Of a stretch of 64,000 nucleotides of DNA, positions 54,195 through 64,000 are shown piece after piece. The stretch comes from Arthrobacter sp. N199823 (lineage in GTDB: Bacteria; Actinomycetota; Actinomycetes; Actinomycetales; Micrococcaceae): positions 434,001 to 498,000 of the forward strand of contig NZ_PJIN01000001.1 of NCBI RefSeq assembly GCF_002929705.1. The letters run 5' to 3'. Position numbers and translations under genes: made by a program. The notes under the pieces are model-generated. The model searched no databases, was not told the DNA's origin, and saw only the letters and a list, made by a program, of their open reading frames with translations. The number at the start of each line of letters is the position of its first letter. Within the stretch, counting starts at the first letter, position 1.

Positions 54195-55384
54195 TTAGTG
54201 GGCAATCCCGTGCACAATATGTTCGGCAATTGCCATCGATGAGGTGGCGCCCGGAGATGGGGCGTTGCGCACGTGCACCATCTTGGATGATCCAGTGATG
54301 ACGAAGTCATCGACCAGGCTCCCGTCCTGATTCATGGCCTGCGCCCGGATGCCGCGGCCACCCGGGATGACGTCCTCTACCGCCAGCTCGGGAACGTAGG
54401 CCCGTGCCGCCTCAATAAACACCTTCTTGCTCACCACCGTGCGGCCCTCCCGGAGTGCAGCAGGGATGTTGCCGGCGGCGAACCGCCAGAATCCTGGGAA
54501 GCCAGCCGTTTCTGCCAAGTCCTTGGGGGAGAGCTGCCACGGGCCGTAGAGTTCCCGGCCGCCAGCAAGGAATGCGTTCGGTCCGACCATGATGGCGCCG
54601 TCGATCCTTTTAGTCAGGTGCACTCCCAGAAACGGGTAGCGCGGATCCGGCACAGGATAAATGAGGCCGTTGACCAGGTGCCGGCGATCGGCTTTGAGTA
54701 GGAAGTAGGCGCCGAAGAAGGGGACAACGCGGGGGTTTTTTGCGTCGCCGGATTCTCTGGCGACGCGATCCGACTGTAGACCCGCGCAATTCACAACCAG
54801 CCCGTACCGCTCGGTGCCGGCACTGGTTCCGAGCTCCACAGCAGAGCCGTGGTCCTGGAGCGAGATGACTTCAGTGCCCAGCCGCAATTCACCCCCGGCC
54901 TCCACGAACTCCTCTGCCAACGCCCGGGTCACAACTGAGTAATCGGTAATGGCGGTGGTCGGGGAGAATAAGGCCGCAATGCCTCGGGCGTGCGGCTCAA
55001 GGCGAGCCAGCTCCCTGCTGTCGATCAGCCGGACACCCGGAACACCGTTGGCCAGCGACCTTTCAAGAATGGCATCAAGGCGGCTCAGTTCGCTGCCATC
55101 ACGGGCAACAACCACTTTCCCGCACTCGTCGAACGGAAGGCTGCGTTGAGTAGCCAACTCCCGCAATAGGGACACGCCGCGCCGGCATAACTGCGCCTTG
55201 AGGCTGCCGGGTTCGTAGTACAGCCCGGCATGAACCACGCCACTGTTGTGTCCCGTCTGGTGGTGAGCGAGCGCGGTTTCCTTCTCGTACAGCACCACTT
55301 CGCTGGCAGTTCCGGAATGCAAAAGCTCACGGGCTACCGCAACACCAATGATTCCACCGCCCACGACGGCGGCCCTGACCATTG

Positions 55385-55388
<4 letters not shown>
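54195..55388 (-). CDS. lhgO: L-2-hydroxyglutarate oxidase/dehydrogenase (LhgO-like)
   Basis: A 397-residue FAD-dependent oxidoreductase of the DAO superfamily. FAD motif VVGGGIIGVAVARELL (8-23), then GHNSGVVHAGLYYEPGSLKAQLC, the LhgO hallmark, and VNCAGLQSDRVA, and near the C-terminus VIPGGRGIRAQAMNQDG. Known members oxidise L-2-hydroxyglutarate to 2-oxoglutarate at the membrane. Its start overlaps the rmlCD stop (ATGA), so it is expressed with dTDP-rhamnose synthesis although no step there needs it. A changed substrate is possible. Confidence 0.85.
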
Positions 55389-57879
<2,491 letters not shown>

Positions 57880-57916
57880 TCAGACGAGGCGCAAAAAGAG
57901 GTACAGGACGGTATTA

Positions 57917-58789
57917 ATGCGTGGCATTATTCTTGCCGGTGGAACCGGCTCAAGGCTGCACCCCATCACCTTGGGTATCAGCAAGCAACTTGTCCCGGTG
58001 TATGACAAGCCGATGATTTACTACCCTCTGTCAACGCTAATTCTGGCTGGCATCCGGGACATCCTCATCATCACTACCCCCCACGACGCCGAACAATTCC
58101 ACCGCTTGCTCGGAGACGGATCCCAGTTTGGCATCAACCTCAGTTACAAGGTTCAACCCTCACCTGACGGCCTGGCTCAGGCGTTCCTCCTGGGCCGCGA
58201 ACACATTGGTAGCGACACAGTTTCGCTAGTTCTGGGTGACAATATTTTCTATGGGCCAGGGTTGGGCACTCAGTTGCAAAAGCACGAGTATGTCACCGGA
58301 GGATCCATCTTTGGGTACTGGGTCAAGGAGCCCAAGGCCTATGGTGTGGTTGAATTCGACGTCGATGGCAGGGTGCTGTCCTTGGAAGAAAAGCCTGAAT
58401 TCCCGAAGAGTAACTACGCCGTGCCCGGACTGTATTTCTACGACAATGATGTCATTGACATTGCTGCGGACCTGAAACCATCAGCCCGTGGGGAGCTGGA
58501 AATTACAGACATTAACCGCACCTATTTGGAACGCGGACAGCTGCACGTGGAGCTACTTCCCAGAGGAACTGCCTGGCTGGACACCGGGACGTTTTCAGAC
58601 CTCAACGATGCCTCGACGTTTGTTCGCACGGTCGAGAGCCGTCAAGGTCTGAAAATTGGCTCACCAGAAGAAGTCGCCTGGCGCGGTGGATTCCTCAGCG
58701 ATGAAGAACTCCGGCAACGTGCTGAACCCATGGTCAAGAGTGGTTATGGAGCATACCTGCTCCAGCTGCTGGAGGCCGGCCCGGAATAG
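57917..58789 (+). CDS. rmlA: Glucose-1-phosphate thymidylyltransferase
   Basis: A 290-residue nucleotidyltransferase making dTDP-glucose. [20 protein letters not shown] (4-23) carries the signature loop and basic residues; [37 protein letters not shown]-like ([10 protein letters not shown]) and [19 protein letters not shown] complete the family set. Length is standard. It is transcribed away from rmlB, so the four dTDP-rhamnose activities lie back to back on two short transcripts. Confidence 0.95.
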   Translation: MRGIILAGGTGSRLHPITLGISKQLVPVYDKPMIYYPLSTLILAGIRDILIITTPHDAEQFHRLLGDGSQFGINLSYKVQPSPDGLAQAFLLGREHIGSDTVSLVLGDNIFYGPGLGTQLQKHEYVTGGSIFGYWVKEPKAYGVVEFDVDGRVLSLEEKPEFPKSNYAVPGLYFYDNDVIDIAADLKPSARGELEITDINRTYLERGQLHVELLPRGTAWLDTGTFSDLNDASTFVRTVESRQGLKIGSPEEVAWRGGFLSDEELRQRAEPMVKSGYGAYLLQLLEAGPE

Positions 58790-59222
58790 GACCCACAGCA
58801 GCAGGAATGAATAGTCACTAGCACCGTCCTGTCAGACTCGCCAGAGCCTGTTAACGTCCGGGCGGTCAGGATTCATGGAAACCAAGGAGCTGTTTTCATG
58901 TGACTGGGTATTTTTCAAGTACCTAGTCAATTTTGTGACTCCAAAAAAAGCAGTGATGCCTAGCGCTCAAGTTTCCTAATAAAAAATAACGGGGATAACG
59001 AAGAAAGACATAATCTGGAATCATTCCAAATTCTGGAAAGGGCGCTCAAGCGGCTTTTGTAGGCCACCAATGACGGTGTCAGGGACCGCGCAAAGGGTAG
59101 CCTCATGGGCACAGTTCCGCGATCAGTGCGACAATTAGGTGAGCAGGACGTGACGTATTGCCTCGCGTCCGGTGCAGGTCGATGGGCGGCCTGCCGCACT
59201 ATTGCCAAGGAGCGCACAACTG
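58790..59222. other. rmlA-sufS spacer with AT-rich patch
   Basis: No gene is supported. 58885-59035 is clearly richer in A+T than the rest of the window (e.g. CTAATAAAAAATAAC). It contains the hairpin at 58901-58929 and a small TGGAAT/ATTCCA palindrome at 59016-59028. AAGGAG at 59207-59212 is the ribosome site that fixes the sufS start. Confidence 0.5.
58901..58929 (+). terminator. Candidate rmlA terminator
   Basis: TGACTGGGTA and TACCTAGTCA pair over 10 bp (one G-T) around a 9-nt loop and are followed by ATTTTGTG. It lies 111 bp after rmlA. Confidence 0.5.
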
Positions 59223-60539
59223 GTGACTGGAACAGCCAATCATGGCCACTCCCTTCCGTTGACGGACACAGAGATCTTGCGGATCCGCAATGACTTCCCC
59301 ATTCTCGAGCAGCTTGTCAATGAACAGCCGCTGGTCTACCTGGATTCGGGGGCCACCTCGCAAAACCCGCTCAGCGTCATGGAGGCTGAGCAGGAGTATT
59401 ACGAGCAGCGCAATTCCGCAGTACACCGCGGCGCCCATACTCTAGCCGTAGCTGCCACGGATGTTTTTGAAGATGCCCGCAGCACAGTTGCGGCCTTTAT
59501 TGGCGCCGACGACAACGAGCTCGTCTGGACGCAGAACGCCACCGCCGGCCTGAACCTGATCGCCTATTCATTTGGCAACGCCAGCGTTGGCAAGGTCTGC
59601 GACGCCGCCAAAAAGTTTGCGGTGGGCCCTGGCGACGAGGTCCTGGTGACCGAGATGGAACACCACGCCAACCTGATTCCTTGGCAGGAGCTGTGCCGCC
59701 GCACCGGTGCCACCTTGCGCTTTATCCCCATTTACGACGACGGCACGCTGGACATGGCAGCAGCCGCAACGCTCATCACGGAGCGCACCAAAGTCCTGGC
59801 CTTCACTCATGTTTCCAACGTCACCGGCGTCATCAACCCGGTGGCCGAGCTGGTTGCACTGGCACATGCCGTTGGTGCGCTGGTGGTTCTTGACGCCTGC
59901 CAATCGGCCCCGCACCTGCCCCTTGATGTCAAGGCTCTCGACGTGGACTTTGCCGTGTTCTCCGGCCACAAGATGCTGGCACCTACAGGCATTGGCGGCG
60001 TGTACGGCCGCGCCGCGCTGTTGGACGCCATGCCGCCGTTCCTGACAGGCGGTTCCATGATCACCACCGTCACCATGGAGGAGGCTGGCTACCTGCCGGC
60101 TCCGCAGCGTTTCGAGGCTGGCACCCAGCCCATCTCGCAGGCTGCAGCCCTCGCCGCCGCCTGCAACTACTTGAGCGAGACGGGCATGGCCCGGATTCAT
60201 GCGTGGGAAGCAGAGCTGGGCAAGCGCCTGGTGAAGGGGCTGGAAGGGATCGAAGGAATCAGAGTCCTGGGTCCTCCCGCGGGCGTTCCCCGGGCAGGAT
60301 TGGCCGCCTTTGAGGTGGCGGGAGTGCACGCGCACGACGTCGGACAGTTCCTTGACGCTGCTGGCATCGCCGTCCGCGTGGGGCACCATTGCGCCCAGCC
60401 GCTGCACCGCCGCCTTGGCCTGAACTCGTCCACCCGGGCGAGCACTTATTTGTACAACACAACTGCCGAAGTTGACGCATTCCTGGCCGCGGTGGCCGGC
60501 GTGCGGGCCTACTTTGGCGTGGAAGGTGCCTCATTGTGA
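59223..60539 (+). CDS. sufS: Cysteine desulfurase SufS
   Basis: A 438-residue class V aminotransferase-fold enzyme that removes sulfur from cysteine for Fe-S cluster assembly. PLP lysine Lys250 in FSGHKMLAPTGIGGVYG; nucleophile Cys390 in VRVGHHCAQPLHRRLG, the group II context. EMEHHANLIPW and VLDACQSAPHLP are further hallmarks. Start: GTG at 59223, 10 nt after AAGGAG; the frame is open to 59172 without similarity. sufU overlaps its stop, and no sufBCD are in the window. Confidence 0.94.
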   Translation: MTGTANHGHSLPLTDTEILRIRNDFPILEQLVNEQPLVYLDSGATSQNPLSVMEAEQEYYEQRNSAVHRGAHTLAVAATDVFEDARSTVAAFIGADDNELVWTQNATAGLNLIAYSFGNASVGKVCDAAKKFAVGPGDEVLVTEMEHHANLIPWQELCRRTGATLRFIPIYDDGTLDMAAAATLITERTKVLAFTHVSNVTGVINPVAELVALAHAVGALVVLDACQSAPHLPLDVKALDVDFAVFSGHKMLAPTGIGGVYGRAALLDAMPPFLTGGSMITTVTMEEAGYLPAPQRFEAGTQPISQAAALAAACNYLSETGMARIHAWEAELGKRLVKGLEGIEGIRVLGPPAGVPRAGLAAFEVAGVHAHDVGQFLDAAGIAVRVGHHCAQPLHRRLGLNSSTRASTYLYNTTAEVDAFLAAVAGVRAYFGVEGASL

Positions 60540-60997
60540 GCGCGTTGGATTCGCTGTATCAGCAGATCATTTTGGAAGAGTCCAAGACCAGGCGCGGCGG
60601 TGACTTGCGCGATGATCAGTTGGACGGGCAGCACTTGCCGGCCAACGTGGGCCAGTGCCACCAGCTGAATCCGGTGTGTGGGGATGAGATCACGCTGCGG
60701 ATCGAGACTGCCGAGGATGAGGTGAGCGGTATTCACTGGGCGGGGGATGGCTGCTCCATTTCAATGGCGTCGGCCTCCATTCTGAGCGACATGGTGGTGG
60801 GCCTGAACCGCGCCGAGGTGGCAGCGTTGATTGCGAATTTCCGTGAAGTGATGCGATCTCGGGGGAAGCTGGTAGCCGATGAGGAAATCCTCGGCGATGC
60901 CGCCGCACTCTCGGGTGTCTCGAAGTTCCCGGCCCGCGTCAAGTGCGCCATGCTCGCCTGGGTTGCCGCCGAGGATGCGCTGAACCAAACCCGTTAG
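60536..60997 (+). CDS. sufU: SufU zinc-dependent sulfur transfer protein
   Basis: A 153-residue IscU-like protein of the SufU group. Zinc/sulfur ligands: Cys48 and Asp50 in NPVCGDEI, Cys73 in GDGCSISMAS and Cys137 in RVKCAMLAW, plus the SufU-specific insert between the second and third cysteine. It accepts persulfide sulfur from SufS. GTG start within the sufS stop (GTGA). Complete length. Confidence 0.93.
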   Translation: MSALDSLYQQIILEESKTRRGGDLRDDQLDGQHLPANVGQCHQLNPVCGDEITLRIETAEDEVSGIHWAGDGCSISMASASILSDMVVGLNRAEVAALIANFREVMRSRGKLVADEEILGDAAALSGVSKFPARVKCAMLAWVAAEDALNQTR

Positions 60998-61166
60998 CTT
61001 TTACGCATCCAGGTAGCTGTTTTGTACTTGCTTTTGTGGCTGGCCTACTTGTTTATTGCCATCTCTATTGCGGTGCCGCCCGCTCGCGCTTAGTCTCGGT
61101 TTGAGTCCAGTCCTGTCGGGAGACGGTGGCGGTCTGGGGAACCGAGAAAAGGCGTTCAGGGTAGCG
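60998..61166. other. Leader region of the giant secreted protein
   Basis: T-rich at 61010-61070. CTCGGTT (61095-61101) pairs with AACCGAG (61140-61146), with CCAG/CTGG inside, giving a stem-loop followed by AAAA. This could end the suf transcript or form a leader. I could not assign it to a known riboswitch. GTTCAGGG is a weak ribosome site. Confidence 0.35.
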
Positions 61167-64000
61167 ATGAAAAATGCACAAGCAGGTCTCAGCAGAAAAT
61201 CCCGCACTGGAACTGGCACGGCGAGACCGTACCGGTGGCCACTGGCGGTCCTCTCCATGGCGGCAGTCTGGGCTCTGGTTGGTGTGACGTTGGTGCTAGG
61301 CCCGGTGAGCGGGGCTTCGGCAGCGGATCCCTGCGGCGCAGGCAGCAACCCCATCTCTTGTGAAAACAGCAAGCCCGGCACTGATCCCTCAGTTTGGGAC
61401 ATCTCCGGCGCCGGGGACTCGGACATTCAGGGCTTCTCCACCGACATCAGCGTCAACGTGGGTCAAACCATGGGCTTCAAAATCAAGACAGACGCTCACA
61501 ACTACACCATCGACATCTACCGCACCGGTTGGTATCAAGGGCTGGGAGCCCGGAAGATTACCTCCATCAGCCCGTCAGCTGCCCTGCCCCAACTGCAACC
61601 TGAGTGCCTCTCGGATGTTGCAACCCAGCTTTACGACTGCGGAACCTGGGGCCTTTCGGCGTCCTGGGCGGTCCCGGCCACAGCAGTTTCCGGCGTGTAC
61701 GTGGCGCTTTTGAAGCGCCAGGATAACGGCAACAGCAGCCACATCACCTTCATTGTGCGCAATGACGCCAGCCATGCTCAGGTGGTCTTTCAAACCTCCG
61801 ATCCAACCTGGCAGGCCTACAACACCTATGGTGGTGCCGATTTCTATCAAGGCGCGGCCATTGGGCGCGCCTTCAAGATCAGCTACAACCGCCCGGTGGT
61901 GACACGCGGCGATGTTGATGGACGGGACGCCTACTTTTCCAGTGAATACGCCATGGTGCGGTTCCTGGAACAAAACGGCTACGACACAACGTACATTGCC
62001 GGTGTTGACACTGATAGGCACGGAACTCTGCTGACCAACCACAAGGTGTTCTTGTCTGTTGGCCACGACGAATACTGGTCAGGCGCTCAGCGGGCCAACA
62101 TCACGGCAGCGGCCAATGCCGGGGTCAACTTGCAATTCCTTTCCGGGAACGACGATTATTGGCGCACCCGCTATGAGGCCTCGACCACTGACAACTCCAC
62201 CTACCGCACCATCACCTCTTATAAGGAAACCTGGTCAAACGCCAAGATTGATCCGGCGGCGGATTGGACCGGAACGTGGCGGGATCCTCGTTTTGCCTCT
62301 CCAGCCAACGGCGGCGGAATTCCTGAAAATGCACTCAGCGGCACCATCTACATGTCCAACTACACGGATTTGCCGGTGACTGTCTCCGCCGCGGAAGGAA
62401 AAACCCGGCTGTGGCGGAACACTGCCCTCACCTCTTTGGCAGCAGGAACAAAGGCTGCCCTGGCGCCGCGCACCGTGGGCTATGAATCGAACGAAGACCT
62501 TGACAATGGCTTCCGGCCGGCAGGCCTCATCCGGCTTTCCACCACGGTTGGCAGCACCCCGCAGTACCTTCAGGACTACGGAAATGCGGTATTGCCAGGA
62601 ACCACCACGCACAACATCACCCTCTACAAGAATGCTGCCGGGGCCTTGATCTTCTCCGCCGGCAGCGTGCAATGGTCTTGGGGATTGGACCAAACGCACG
62701 ACGGCGCTGGGGCGCCAGCAGATGCGCGGATGCGCCAAGCCCAAGTGAACCTCTTCGCAGATATGGGTGCCCAGCCAGCAACCTTGGATCCAACACTGGT
62801 GGCAGCAAGCGCCAGCACCGACACCACCGCTCCGGTAGTGGTGGTGACCTCTCCGGCAAACGGCGCAACGGTTGCCAATGGGGCAAAAGTGACGCTGAGC
62901 GGCACCGCAACGGACAGCGGAGGTGTTGTGGCCGGCGTCGAAGTTTCCACCAACGGCGGAACCACCTGGCACCCTGCCACGGGCACCAATACTTGGAGTT
63001 ACAGCTACATCCAGCACGGGCTCGGGGCCCAGAACACGCTGGTTCGAGGCATTGACGATAGCGCCAACTATCCCAACGTACCGACAACCCGGCAGGTCCA
63101 GGTTGCGGGCCCCTACAGCGTCTTAGGCAATGAGGATCCGAAGGTCATCGACTCAGGTGATACCGGGGCCACCAATCTTGGGCTACGCTTCACACCCACT
63201 CAAAACGGCTTCATTTCCGGCGTGCGTTTTTACAAGAGCGCAGCCAATACAGGGACCCATACGGGCGCAGTCTGGGACGCGGCAGGCAATCAGCTGGCAT
63301 CGCTGACATTTTCCACTGAAACGGCCAGCGGATGGCAAAGCGCAAGGTTTGTCACCCCAGTTAAAGTCACAGCCGGGCAAAGCTACGTGGTCTCCTACCA
63401 AGCCCCCAATGGCCGCTACTCCTACGCCACCGGATACTGGGACTACAAGGGCCTGTCTGCAGCACCACTGACGGCGGCAGGCGGATTTGGTGCCGCTCCA
63501 GCGGGCGTGTACAACACCAACGGCAGCTTCCCCACGGACAGCTATGAAAACAGCAACTACTATGTGGACGCCATTTTTGAAACCACAGACACCTCACCGT
63601 TGGTGGCGACGGGGCAGGTGCCTGCTGGTGGTGCTGGCAGTGTTGGGGTCTCGACGCCGGTCTCTGCTGTGTTGTCTAAGGATGTGACGGCGGGCAGTGT
63701 GAGTTTGGTGTTGAAGACGGCGGCTGGTGTTTCGGTTGCTGGTGCTACTTCTTATGATGCGGTGAGCCGGAAGGTGGTGTTTGTGCCGTCGGCGGCATTG
63801 GCGAAGAGCACCTCGTATACGGCGACGGTGAGTGCTACTGGTGTTGGTGGTGGGTCTGTGACGGCGGGTGCTGTGTGGTCGTTTACCACGGTGAAGCCGG
63901 ATTCGACGGGCTGTCCTTGTGGTTTGTATCAGGACAGTGCGGTGCCTAGTGTGCTTTCGATTGCTGATGGGACGCCGTTGTCTTTGGGCGTGAAGTTCAG
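61167..64000 (+). CDS. Giant secreted multidomain DUF4082/Ig-like protein (3' end outside window)
   Basis: The frame from ATG 61167 stays open to the window end, at least 944 residues. Signal peptide about 22-53 (cleavage near SGASA-ADPCG). Residues about 60-540 resemble the N,N-dimethylformamidase beta-subunit C-terminal domain family (YRTGWYQGLGARKI, DPTWQAYNTYGGADFYQ, VFLSVGHDEYWSGAQRANI, LQFLSGNDDYWRTRYE, GSVQWSWGLD). An Ig-like domain follows (about 550-645), then a DUF4082 domain (about 650-805: GVRFYKSAANTGTHTGAVWD, YVVSYQAPNGRYSYATGYWDY, NSNYYVDAIFE), a Big_5-like Ig domain (about 810-910), and the start of another DUF4082 copy (GLYQDSAVPSVLSIADG). No catalytic claim is made. Codon use changes abruptly near 63600. 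Confidence 0.85.
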   Translation, partial: MKNAQAGLSRKSRTGTGTARPYRWPLAVLSMAAVWALVGVTLVLGPVSGASAADPCGAGSNPISCENSKPGTDPSVWDISGAGDSDIQGFSTDISVNVGQTMGFKIKTDAHNYTIDIYRTGWYQGLGARKITSISPSAALPQLQPECLSDVATQLYDCGTWGLSASWAVPATAVSGVYVALLKRQDNGNSSHITFIVRNDASHAQVVFQTSDPTWQAYNTYGGADFYQGAAIGRAFKISYNRPVVTRGDVDGRDAYFSSEYAMVRFLEQNGYDTTYIAGVDTDRHGTLLTNHKVFLSVGHDEYWSGAQRANITAAANAGVNLQFLSGNDDYWRTRYEASTTDNSTYRTITSYKETWSNAKIDPAADWTGTWRDPRFASPANGGGIPENALSGTIYMSNYTDLPVTVSAAEGKTRLWRNTALTSLAAGTKAALAPRTVGYESNEDLDNGFRPAGLIRLSTTVGSTPQYLQDYGNAVLPGTTTHNITLYKNAAGALIFSAGSVQWSWGLDQTHDGAGAPADARMRQAQVNLFADMGAQPATLDPTLVAASASTDTTAPVVVVTSPANGATVANGAKVTLSGTATDSGGVVAGVEVSTNGGTTWHPATGTNTWSYSYIQHGLGAQNTLVRGIDDSANYPNVPTTRQVQVAGPYSVLGNEDPKVIDSGDTGATNLGLRFTPTQNGFISGVRFYKSAANTGTHTGAVWDAAGNQLASLTFSTETASGWQSARFVTPVKVTAGQSYVVSYQAPNGRYSYATGYWDYKGLSAAPLTAAGGFGAAPAGVYNTNGSFPTDSYENSNYYVDAIFETTDTSPLVATGQVPAGGAGSVGVSTPVSAVLSKDVTAGSVSLVLKTAAGVSVAGATSYDAVSRKVVFVPSAALAKSTSYTATVSATGVGGGSVTAGAVWSFTTVKPDSTGCPCGLYQDSAVPSVLSIADGTPLSLGVKF

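Noticed and set aside
61095-61146. Riboswitch upstream of the giant secreted protein
   Set aside because: A stem-loop is present, but its conserved bases match no class I can recognise; kept only as a structured spacer.

Overview
The window is high-GC actinobacterial chromosome and looks like Arthrobacter or a close Micrococcaceae relative. The evidence is strong G/C bias at third codon positions, GTG and TTG starts, several genes whose start lies 6-8 nt after a -10 hexamer (leaderless style), an RpfB-type resuscitation factor, the MoxR/DUF58/transglutaminase set, a protein O-mannosyltransferase next to rsmI, and fused rmlC-rmlD. The order pmt | rsmI ... tatD-rpfB-rsmA-ispE ... tRNA-Gln-glmU-prs ... 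rplY-pth echoes a block I recall from mycobacteria, so about half the window is conserved core chromosome.

Layout. 0-16 kb: a truncated RDD membrane protein diverges from an SpoIIM-type protein. A tandem array of nested inverted repeats follows, then a Vsr/DUF559-like protein, an SGNH hydrolase, a TIGR01906-like membrane protein, a low-molecular-weight phosphatase, pmt and rsmI, an NADP-type succinate-semialdehyde dehydrogenase, and the leftward moxR-DUF58-transglutaminase operon. 16-28.3 kb: tatD, rpfB, rsmA, ispE, an ABC-F ATPase, tRNA-Gln, glmU, prs, a second DUF559-like protein flanked by dispersed palindromic repeats, rplY with a structured leader, and pth.

28.4-58.8 kb is an accessory polysaccharide locus. 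Two tandem large LuxR-type ATPase regulators precede a rightward operon: initiating sugar-phosphate transferase, Gfo/Idh dehydrogenase, SDR epimerase, two DegT aminotransferases, a PglD-type acetyltransferase, a flippase and three glycosyltransferases. Many of these genes are joined by ATGA or GTGA overlaps. A Wzz-like protein and a polymerase/ligase with a second Wzz-like domain fused to its C-terminus come next. A leftward arm holds a secreted DUF4082 protein, a three-module WecG-GT2-GT2 protein, lhgO, rmlCD and rmlB, with rmlA divergent. Together the genes can supply dTDP-rhamnose and probably an N-acetylated amino sugar, assemble a repeat unit on undecaprenyl phosphate, flip it and polymerise it.

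59-64 kb: sufS-sufU, then the start of a very large secreted protein that again carries DUF4082 modules and runs off the window end.

The most unusual items are: the Wzy-Wzz fusion; the WecG-GT2-GT2 fusion; a 73-bp dispersed palindromic repeat family with three equal-length copies; the duplicated nested palindrome near 1.7-2.15 kb, whose second copy shows an arm-to-arm sequence transfer; a terminator-like, ribosome-site-masking leader in front of rplY; and an abrupt codon-usage switch inside the giant secreted protein. No insertion sequence, prophage, CRISPR array or rRNA gene was seen.
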